Source: Chlorobaculum parvum NCIB 8327
GTDB lineage: Bacteria > Bacteroidota > Chlorobiia > Chlorobiales > Chlorobiaceae
Direction: 5' to 3'
NCBI RefSeq assembly: GCF_000020505.1
Contig: NC_011027.1
Coordinates: forward strand, 1,472,001 to 1,536,000
DNA length: 64,000 bases
Under the pieces are notes generated by a model, which had not been told where the DNA came from, did not search any database, and saw only the letters and a list, made by a program, of their open reading frames with translations. This document shows positions 21,231-29,400 of this stretch, one piece after another; within the stretch, counting starts at the first letter, position 1, and each line of letters starts with the position of its first letter. Both the position numbers and the translations under genes were made by a program.

Positions 21231-22229
21231 TTATGCAGCAAGCATTGCCTTTCGGTTCAAGTAATTTCTTAACAACTTTGCATAGAGCGCCTTCCACCCA
21301 GACTGCCTGCTCCGTAAAAACCAGCTATCCCTAAGATCCCAATGCTCGTTACAAATGGTATCCGGGCCGATCTGGTTCTCTATGCTGGCCCTGCTCATGC
21401 CTGCTGCCGGATAGACAGTGATTTCACCTGCATACACCTGCGATTGGCTGATCATGAAGTCAAAGCGCGCATAATCAACCCCAACGCTCAGAATTTCCGC
21501 AAAGCGAATGGCCTCTCTTGATGTTAGCGGCAATTCGAAGTTATGATCAAGCCCTTTTATAGCTCCGCGAGGTAATTCCGGGGTATATACCCGGTTACCA
21601 TCCAGATCGAAATACCCTATCCGTTGATCGGGTCTTTTCGTATTGGTAGTGACTGAAAGCAAAATCGGCTTACCATTCGCGCACCTTATTCCCATATCGA
21701 CAAAATGATCATCAGGCGAATTGGGAAGAAGCTTCTCAGCAAAAATCTTCCGTTCAACTCCGTAATACCCCCATTCATGCTCGCGCCGACCATACTCTTT
21801 CCCAAGCCACTGCGAAGCCATACCTTTCAACTCCTCCTGATCACCCTGAGCACCTGACGGAAAATAGTTATATCCTGAACCATGGTTTGCCTTTATCACC
21901 ATGTTTTCTGAAAGCGGCATCTTCTCAATATCATCGACACTGCCTGTTTGCCATAGCGTCAACGGAATTTTCAACGATGGGCACTTGCTCTCGGTATATG
22001 CTTTTGACGCAAGCTTGTCACAAAAAACTCTGAATTCCGGATTTTTATCGAACATCTTTCTCCACAACATTTTTTCGTGGTAGCGCTCAGGTATTGCAAC
22101 ATTCGGATGATAACCGACCACTCTTCTGAAGCGCCGATAATAGCGCGAGTAACGAATACGCAGGTACGTGTTAATCACCAGCGAAAAGAGCTTTAATGCC
22201 AGTATATCCATTTCTTTACTTTTTGACAT
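21231..22229 (-). CDS. TupA-like ATP-grasp protein (polysaccharide/teichuronopeptide-type ligase)
   Basis: ATP-grasp enzyme of 332 aa. The pattern VIKANHGSGYN (ATP-binding strand), the KIFAEKLL strand-turn, DYARFDFMI and the GEITVYPAAGM metal-binding end are characteristic of the TupA-like family found in capsule and cell-surface gene clusters, where it is presumed to ligate amino acids or carboxylates to sugar polymers. No signal peptide. The neighbouring upstream reading frame is a broken membrane protein, so this may be the survivor of a larger polysaccharide cluster. Substrate unknown. Confidence 0.8.
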   Translation of the reverse strand: MSKSKEMDILALKLFSLVINTYLRIRYSRYYRRFRRVVGYHPNVAIPERYHEKMLWRKMFDKNPEFRVFCDKLASKAYTESKCPSLKIPLTLWQTGSVDDIEKMPLSENMVIKANHGSGYNYFPSGAQGDQEELKGMASQWLGKEYGRREHEWGYYGVERKIFAEKLLPNSPDDHFVDMGIRCANGKPILLSVTTNTKRPDQRIGYFDLDGNRVYTPELPRGAIKGLDHNFELPLTSREAIRFAEILSVGVDYARFDFMISQSQVYAGEITVYPAAGMSRASIENQIGPDTICNEHWDLRDSWFLRSRQSGWKALYAKLLRNYLNRKAMLAA

Positions 22230-22384
22230 TCCGAATTCTTCAGCTTCAGCAGAAAGACAAAGAGAGTAAAACCAATGTAGTACGGAAGCAGAAAATCAGA
22301 TAAAAAAATAGCTATTCTCATCGGATAAAAACAGTTATACATCAATCCCAACAGCGGAACAACAAGAGTGAACACGACCTGCAA
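22193..22384 (-). pseudogene. Remnant of a polytopic membrane protein (possible polysaccharide polymerase end)
   Basis: A 63-codon hydrophobic frame beginning at a TTG, with two transmembrane segments and a short basic tail. It overlaps the start of the ATP-grasp gene by 37 nt in a different frame and is closed by a stop just upstream (near 22398), so it lacks a plausible N-terminus. The two-helix-plus-basic-tail ending resembles the C-terminus of O-antigen polymerase/ligase or EpsG-like proteins, but it is too short for a firm call. Confidence 0.3.
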
Positions 22385-22566
22385 ACCATAGATATCTCAG
22401 AGCCAAAAAGAGCATGCTTGACATAATCAGCCTTTTCGTCCAAGCGCATGCTTTCACGTGTGGAATTCCAGAAAATGTCTATCCGCCCGTCCTGCGAAAC
22501 CGATAGAGATTTCCTTTGATTAATCTGCCCTGGTTTCCTATATTCACAGTCCCTGATTTATCACAC
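22230..22566. other. Mostly non-coding stretch between the ATP-grasp gene and tRNA-Ser
   Basis: Apart from the hydrophobic remnant ending at 22193, no supported gene is seen. A CCTATATTC -10-like box sits near 22542-22550, about 20 nt before tRNA-Ser, and is the likely tRNA promoter. Confidence 0.5.
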
Positions 22567-22654
<88 letters not shown>

Positions 22655-22664
22655 AAAACAGATG

Positions 22665-22705
22665 ACCCCGTTTAAGGCGAACCAATCGTCAGCCTCAAAC
22701 GGGGT
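22665..22705 (+). terminator. Hairpin terminator of tRNA-Ser
   Basis: Outer stem ACCCCGTTT / AAACGGGGT with an inner AGGC / GCCT pairing, followed by TCTTC. Moderate T-run. Confidence 0.65.
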
Positions 22706-22757
22706 TCTTCGTATCCAGCAGGGCAATCGCCCCCTTCACCGCCATAGCAAGCCCCCC

Positions 22758-23218
22758 TCAAATCGAGAGAACCAGTTCTGCAAAGCTGTCAAACTGCTTC
22801 GGTACAGTAAAATTATCATAGCGGCCCGCTGTAAAGCATCCATTTTTTTCCAATGCGAAATCCATCGCGCTATTGGCTTCAGAGTAGTGGTATGAATCCA
22901 GGATGGCGCCCGTACCGATCGAGAGAACCTGCAACTCATTGATCCTGATCGTCGGATTCATCTTGAACGCTTCAACACAGGCGCACATCGCCGGGTTATT
23001 GGCGAACACGCCCCCATCGATCAACGACTAGACCGACTTGTCGCCAGTTTGAATATTGACTGGCTCGAAATAGACCGGTGCTGCCGAAATCGAACGAGCA
23101 ACATCGCGAACGCAGAAATCTTTGCAGCTGCGCTTGCCTGCCGTATCTACCGAGTTGACTGCCTGGAGCTTTTTCTCGAGTGCCACCAAATCTGTCCCGG
23201 TATGATCTCCCGAATGCT
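22758..23218 (-). pseudogene. Patatin-like phospholipase, decayed
   Basis: Reading the minus strand gives a patatin family C-terminal half: SISAAPVYFEPVNIQTGDKSV, then an in-frame TAG (near 23030), then SLIDGGVFANNPAM with the Asp of the Ser-Asp dyad (DGG motif) and the typical VLSIGTG segment. The frame upstream is closed by another stop near 23218, and the N-terminal half with the GGGxRG and GxSxG nucleophile motifs is missing. Only the DGG-containing 88-codon part (22758-23024) is still open. It is therefore a fragment with at least one nonsense mutation and a 5' deletion, not a working lipase. Confidence 0.8.
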
Positions 23219-23545
23219 CCTACCATCTACTCAACAGAATTCTCATGATTCACTCGCTTTGCTGAATGATTCAGGGGGACTTCGTGTTTTTAGCGACTGT
23301 ACAAGTCAATCGATCAACAACGCACAAAGCCACTTGTAACCAAGCGCCCTGACAGGATAGAAAACAGAGAAATCAACTTCACGCCCCTGAAGCACTGCCC
23401 CCTGTCTTCCGGCCAGATGCATTGCTCTGAACCGAAACTCCGGCATTGCTCTTCCCGCCGATATTTTGTAATATCTCTGCCCATAAACGAAACCGTACTG
23501 TCAAAACGCGAGCCTCACCAAACATTCAATCCAAGCAGTTACATT
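23219..23545. other. Stretch without supported genes, upstream of the rhodanese gene
   Basis: No credible coding frame. It should hold the rhodanese promoter, and it is where the lost 5' half of the patatin gene would have been; no patatin-like sequence is seen in it. Confidence 0.4.
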
Positions 23546-23935
23546 ATGGCCAAGGCAAACAGGAACAATGTCAAAAATATCGCCCCGTCAGAAGCGCTCT
23601 CCATGATCAGAAAAGGGGCTTTGCTGGTCGATGTCCGGGAAAACCGTGAAATTGACCGAAAGGCGTTCGATGTGGAAGAGTTCATGTCGGTGCCGATGAG
23701 CAAGTTCCAGAGCCAGCTTCATGAAATCCCAACTGGACGCAAGGTCATTATTGCCTGCCACAGCGGTAGCCGAAGCGGGATGGCCTCGAAAATGCTGGCA
23801 AACCAGGGTCATAAAAAAGTGCACAATATGCAGAGCGGCCTCATCCGCTGGGAACGCGAAGGGCTGCCGGTAAAGAAAAAGCCCTCACAGAGCCCATTCG
23901 CATGGATTACGAAGATGTTTCGCCGGAAATCATAA
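23546..23935 (+). CDS. Rhodanese-domain protein, 129 aa
   Basis: Single-domain sulfurtransferase. The persulfide-carrying cysteine is C71 in IIACHSGSRSGMA, and LLVDVRENREI matches the first rhodanese motif (CH2A/B region). A basic C-terminal tail (KKKPSQSPFAWITKMFRRKS) is unusual and could bind membrane or nucleic acid. The frame is open upstream to 23417, but the ATG at 23546 gives the normal domain start. In a sulfur-oxidising or sulfur-reducing cell such proteins carry sulfane sulfur; the specific partner is unknown. Confidence 0.88.
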   Translation: MAKANRNNVKNIAPSEALSMIRKGALLVDVRENREIDRKAFDVEEFMSVPMSKFQSQLHEIPTGRKVIIACHSGSRSGMASKMLANQGHKKVHNMQSGLIRWEREGLPVKKKPSQSPFAWITKMFRRKS

Positions 23936-24720
23936 CTGACGAAGTAAGCATTTTCTATGACCCGCCTCTGCGCCCCTCTTTTGCCGTGGCCGAGCTTGAC
24001 GTGAGCAATTCTTTTTTTGAGGTCATTGTCTATAGACACTTCAACACTCAGATTAAAACGCGGCTGAAGCTCACCAGCTTGTTTTGTCATCACACTCCCC
24101 ACCTGCTTCAGTTAGGTGAGAATCCGAATTTTAACCGCCACATAACGCACGGCTCCGCTTGATCTCACAGGACCTTACCCTACCTTGAAACCAGAAAACA
24201 GACTCCCCTCCGGCGACAATCGTCCCGCTGAAAAATCCCTTTGAACGGTTGAATTGAAGCTCATCGGGAAAAATTTTTCTTCGTTTTTTGCGATTTCCCC
24301 CACGCAGCTATCATAAACATTTCCAGACTGTGGCAATTCGCGCCCTAAAGCGTATCACTTCTTATATCAAAGAACTTATATCAAAGAACTTACGGCTCAT
24401 TACCCCTGCACAAGCCTCCTATACAACCATATACCCCAGTATACACTGAGACATCAAAAAAAGTAACAGAATTTATAATATATATATACAAATACCCGTT
24501 AAAATATTCTTATGTATTGTGTTACAAGTATATGTCACAGTGATTCCCGTTTTGTAAACATCATAAAATCACTTATACTATATTTGCTTAAAATGTATAA
24601 GAAGCCTATCAGCGAAGGGCCCCGTATTACGACAAGAGCATGTATATCAATTGAAAATACCGACCTTCGTAAGCTGATTGCGCTTCTTGTATTGCGGCAA
24701 AACCATTAAAGCAAACGGCA
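23936..24720. other. 785-bp AT-rich intergenic region
   Basis: No supported gene. Several short overlapping frames on both strands lack family features and ribosome-binding sites. A tandem duplication of the 14-mer CTTATATCAAAGAA lies at 24361-24388, and the segment around 24420-24600 is very AT-rich (runs of TATATA). It precedes the secreted protease gene and probably contains its promoter. Confidence 0.4.
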
Positions 24721-26331
24721 ATGATCCAGCATCTTCTTAGAGCACTTATCCTGCTTGTGATGGTGTCAGCAAGCCAAGCCTTTCCAGGACTGCTTTATGC
24801 CAAATCGGCAAGCGAGATCTTTGCGCAAGCATCCCAAAGCATCGTCGTTGTCTACAATTACGATAACAAAGGTATCAAGCAACAACTTGGCAGTGGCGTT
24901 GTCATGCCTGACGGCAAGGTCGCAACCAATTTTCATGTTGTCAACAGGGCAAATAAAATCACGGTTCTCTTTAACGGAAAAGAGTTCGAAGCCAAAGCAA
25001 CCCACTCCGATCCAAAGCGTGATATATGCCTGCTGGACGTCGAGGGGCTGAACGCACCAGGTGCCGTTATAGGCAATGCCAGCCAGCTCAAGGTGGGAGA
25101 AAAGGTCTATGCAATAGGAGCACCGGAAGGCTTTGAAAAAACACTTTCCGACGGAATTGTTTCAGGATTCAGGACTGTCGATGGCGGAAACTATATTCAG
25201 ACGACAACTCCGATATCTCCCGGTTCAAGCGGTGGAGGTTTGTTCGATGAAGAAGGTCGTTTGGTAGGACTCCCCACGTTTTACATGGTCAGCGGCAAAA
25301 GCCTCAATTTCGCCGTTCCGGTCGAATGGGTGCTTGAAGCCTCCAAGCCACAACTAAGCCATGCGAAAAAGACGAGGCAATGCTCCGAGTGGCTTAACAA
25401 AGCTGCCGCTTATGAAAAAAACAAGGATTGGTCAGGCATGATCAGGCATTGTACCCTGTGGACCAAGACCCAGCCAAAAAACTGTGATGCCTGGTACTGC
25501 TTAGGTATTGCCTACAACCGCATTCAAAATGCACAAAACGCCATCAGTGCGTTTCAAAATGCGGTGCAGATCAAACCGGATAACTCTAAAGCATGGAATG
25601 ACCTTGGTTTTGCTTATGTCGTTGCAGGGATGAAACTCGAAGCCATCGAGGCCTATAAAAAATCGATCCTCACGAACCAGAACAATGCTGCAGCATGGCA
25701 AAACATAGGGATACTGTACCTAAAAAAAGGCGACCTTGATATGGCTACAGAATCTTTCCAGCAGGCAGTACAAATCAAGCCTGATTATCTCTCAGCATGG
25801 GTCAACCTCGGAATATCGCTGCAAGCAAACGGAAGTCCGAAAGAAGCCATCCAAGCCTTCACAAAAGCCATCAGTATTAATGGCAACAACTCTGTTATAT
25901 GGAATAACCTTGGCTTAGCCTACAGGGATAACGGCAATGTCGACCAATCGATCGATGCCTTCAGGCATGCACTGCAAATCAATCCAAATTATGATACCGC
26001 ACGAAACAACCTGGCCGAAACCTATCGTCTGACAGGACGTGTGGATGAAAGCATCAATACCTACATTCAGTCGACAGAAATAAATCTGAACGATTCAACA
26101 GCATGGCAAGCCCTCGGGGATGCATATACGAAGAACCATCAAAGCGACAAAGCTTTAGAGGCCTTCAAACAGGCATTGCGATGCGACCCGAACAATGTTA
26201 AAGCACTGGTCGGTTTAGGCAGACATTACGCAACCAAAAAAAATCGTGTCGTAGCTATGGACGTATACCGTCGGCTGAAAAATATCGACTCTGGAGTGGC
26301 AAAGGATTATCTCAAGAATTACCTCCTCTGA
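24721..26331 (+). CDS. Secreted trypsin-like serine protease with C-terminal TPR repeats
   Basis: Protein of 536 aa. A signal peptide (about residues 1-27, ending near LLYAKSA) sends it to the periplasm. The protease domain (about 30-210) is DegP/HhoA-like with catalytic triad H72 (NFHVV), D101 (KRDICLLDV) and S170 (PGSSGGGLFD). No PDZ domain follows; instead there are about eight TPR units from about residue 235 to the end, with the standard W-LG-AY / A--F--A--I-P pattern. TPRs should recruit protein partners, so this may be a protein-quality or processing protease. It converges on the TpsA adhesin gene across a shared terminator. Confidence 0.9.
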   Translation: MIQHLLRALILLVMVSASQAFPGLLYAKSASEIFAQASQSIVVVYNYDNKGIKQQLGSGVVMPDGKVATNFHVVNRANKITVLFNGKEFEAKATHSDPKRDICLLDVEGLNAPGAVIGNASQLKVGEKVYAIGAPEGFEKTLSDGIVSGFRTVDGGNYIQTTTPISPGSSGGGLFDEEGRLVGLPTFYMVSGKSLNFAVPVEWVLEASKPQLSHAKKTRQCSEWLNKAAAYEKNKDWSGMIRHCTLWTKTQPKNCDAWYCLGIAYNRIQNAQNAISAFQNAVQIKPDNSKAWNDLGFAYVVAGMKLEAIEAYKKSILTNQNNAAAWQNIGILYLKKGDLDMATESFQQAVQIKPDYLSAWVNLGISLQANGSPKEAIQAFTKAISINGNNSVIWNNLGLAYRDNGNVDQSIDAFRHALQINPNYDTARNNLAETYRLTGRVDESINTYIQSTEINLNDSTAWQALGDAYTKNHQSDKALEAFKQALRCDPNNVKALVGLGRHYATKKNRVVAMDVYRRLKNIDSGVAKDYLKNYLL

Positions 26332-26403
26332 AAACTACCAACTCAAACAGCTTTTTTCACGAAGCAAAATCATCGCCCCTCAAGGTCGCGCAAGCAACAA
26401 AAA

Positions 26404-26442
26404 AAGAGGGTGTTCCGGATTTACCTCCCGGAACACCCTCTT
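26404..26442. terminator. Bidirectional intrinsic terminator
   Basis: Perfect 15-bp stem AAGAGGGTGTTCCGG / CCGGAACACCCTCTT with a 9-nt loop, preceded by an A-run. It ends the adhesin transcript and probably also the converging protease transcript. Confidence 0.9.
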
Positions 26443-26470
26443 CCCACAACACAGGCATCACACCACCCTG

Positions 26471-29400
26471 TTAACGAATCGAAATGTCGACAACCCAGCT
26501 AAGCATTGCAGAATCGGTTATCGCCACCTTCATCGGGAAGGCATTTGATGGCGGATTGATCGCGGTGAAGGATTTACTACCTCTGTTGTAGGTGATCCAT
26601 GCCGGAAGAGGATTATTGTTTTCCAGCTTCACGGTTTCATTACCATCACCTTTCAACAGCAGCCCTTTCACCTCTTTTGGAAGTTCAAACGTAATAGCTG
26701 AACTACTGCGAAGCATTGCTTCAGGGATAAGAACATCGATCAAGCCTGTCGTACCTGCCTCAGCATTCCTGACCAGTTTGACAACCACCTGAGCAGTAGC
26801 CTCTTCGACGGTTCCAGAGGTCATCTCGGATGAAGCGACCTCACCTTCACTGCCCATAGCTACCGTCCTGGTCTCGCCAGACACACCACTCTGCTCAAGC
26901 AGCGTGCCACCACCAGTCTCTTCAGCTGAGCCGTCAGCGATAAGCTCGGCAGCACTACCAGTAGTCAGTTCCGCGAAGCTGCCGAAATCCATACCAGTTG
27001 TGTTAACCAGAGGATTAGAGCCTTTACCGCCGATGACATCTTCCGGCAGGATAACGGGACCCGGAGGAATCAGTTCAACAACATCAGCCGGATTAAGGCT
27101 CTGCTCAATCGTAAGGGTACCTGGATTATACGTGATGGAATAATTGTAATATCCCGGTTCTTCCTCCTCAATAGCTGGAATTATCTGATAGGTCCCAGCA
27201 TTGATGGCACCTTGGCTATTGCCCGTGTAAACGAGCGTACCAAGAATACTGATGTCTTCCCCATTGACGAAACCAAAGTACGTGACACCGTTGCCGCCTG
27301 TGTATGCCACCGCATCATAGGTCTTGGAGTCGTCATTGGCCGTGATCGTCAATGGGGCCTGCGTGATCGTCAGTGAGCCGTTCACGAAATCGATGTCGTA
27401 GTTCGACAGCCCACTGCCCGTGGCCGACGTCAGATTGTCGTTGTACGTGCCGGCATTTGTGCCCGTGCCCAGCGTCGTCACTCCTGTCACCGCATCACTT
27501 CCATACAGTGTACCAGAGGTAACGCTGTAGGTGTTGGTGTACTGGGTTCCGTCGTACTGGTGACTCGTCGTGCCGCCCGTGATTGTCAATGGGGCCTGCG
27601 TGATCGTCAGTGAGCCGTTCACGAAATCGATGTCGTAGTTCGACAGGCCGCTGCCCGTTGCCGACGTCAGATTGTCGTTGTACGTGCCGGCATTCGTGCC
27701 TGTGCCCAGCGTCGTCACTCCTGTCACCGCATCACTTCCATACAGTGTACCAGAGGTAACGCTGTAGGTGTTGGTGTACTGGGTTCCGTCGTACTGGTGA
27801 CTCGTCGTGCCGCCCGTGATCGTCAATGGGGCCTGCGTGATCGTCAGTGAGCCGTTCACGAAATCGATGTCGTAGTTCGACAGGCCACTGCCCGTTGCCG
27901 ACGTCAGATTGTCGTTGTACGTGCCGGCATTCGTGCCTGTGCCCAGCGTCGTTACACCGGTCACCGCATCACTTCCATACAGTGTACCAGAGGTAACGCT
28001 GTAGGTGTTGGTGTACTGGGTTCCGTCGTACTGGTGACTCGTCGTGCCGCCCGTGATCGTCAATGGGGCCTGCGTGATCGTCAGTGAGCCGTTCACGAAA
28101 TCGATGTCGTAGTTCGACAGGCCGCTGCCCGTTGCCGACGTCAGATTGTCGTTGTACGTGCCGGCATTCGTGCCTGTGCCCAGCGTCGTTACACCGGTCA
28201 CCGCATCACTTCCATACAGTGTACCAGAGGTAACGCTGTAGGTGTTGGTGTACTGGGTTCCGTCGTACTGGTGACTCGTCGTGCCGCCCGTGATCGTCAA
28301 TGGGGCCTGCGTGATCGTCAGTGAGCCGTTCACGAAATCGATGTCGTAGTTCGACAGGCCGCTGCCCGTTGCCGACGTCAGATTGTCGTTGTACGTGCCG
28401 GCATTCGTGCCCGTGCCCAGCGTCGTCACTCCTGTCACCGCATCACTTCCATACAGTGTACCAGAGGTAACGCTGTAGGTGTTGGTGTACTGGGTTCCGT
28501 CGTACTGGTGACTCGTCGTGCCGCCCGTGATCGTCAATGGGGCCTGCGTGATCGTCAGTGAGCCGTTCACGAAATCGATGTCGTAGTTCGACAGGCCACT
28601 GCCCGTTGCCGACGTCAGATTGTCGTTGTACGTGCCGGCATTCGTGCCTGTGCCCAGCGTCGTTACACCGGTCACCGCATCACTTCCATACAGTGTACCA
28701 GAGGTAACGCTGTAGGTGTTGGTGTACTGGGTTCCGTCGTACTGGTGACTCGTCGTGCCGCCCGTGATCGTCAATGGGGCCTGCGTGATCGTACCTGTAC
28801 CTGCGCCCTGCACATCGTATCCAGAAATAGACCAGTTGTCGACAACGATCGGCGTTACTTCGTTATCAATGACGTCAAAGTTCAAATTGTGCGAACCTGC
28901 ATTAACGCCATCAAAAGTGACATCGCTCGTAACTAAATCACTGTAATCAAGGCTATCAAATGAGTCGCCGTCGTCAACACTTGAAACAACACTTACAAGC
29001 TGAGGATTATTTGCCGTGTTCGTGCCGTCATAAGTCTTCGAATCAGTCAGTGTGACCGTCAGAGTTGGCTCTGTGCGATAGAAGAAGTTGTACGTGCCAT
29101 TCGTTGGAATCGACACATCACCATACTCAACACCATAGGCTTTGTATTTGAGAGCCGATTTATCAGGTCCCGACATCTGAGCAAACAGATTAGCGGTATC
29201 CGGTGTACCAGAAAAGACTGTAATGGTACTTCCAGATGACATCGCAATCGTGGCATTGGTGATAGAGACATCCCCACCCGTCGATGCCAAGGTGACATTG
29301 CCGTCACCAACGATGCCTCCAGCAGCCACCTCGTCAAGGTCATAACTGTTGGAACGGTAGAACAGCAGGTTTGCGTCGTCGGTCACCTGGCCAGTACCCA

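Noticed and set aside
23809-24162. Overlapping frames on both strands after the rhodanese gene
   Set aside because: No family features, no ribosome-binding site, and partly overlapping the rhodanese coding sequence.
24361-24388. Tandem CTTATATCAAAGAA duplication as a possible attachment or operator site
   Set aside because: Only two copies with no flanking integrase or regulator; left as a simple slip duplication.
27354-28775. Possible CRISPR array because of regular repeats
   Set aside because: Period is 237 bp with no unique spacers; repeats encode a continuous 79-residue protein unit.
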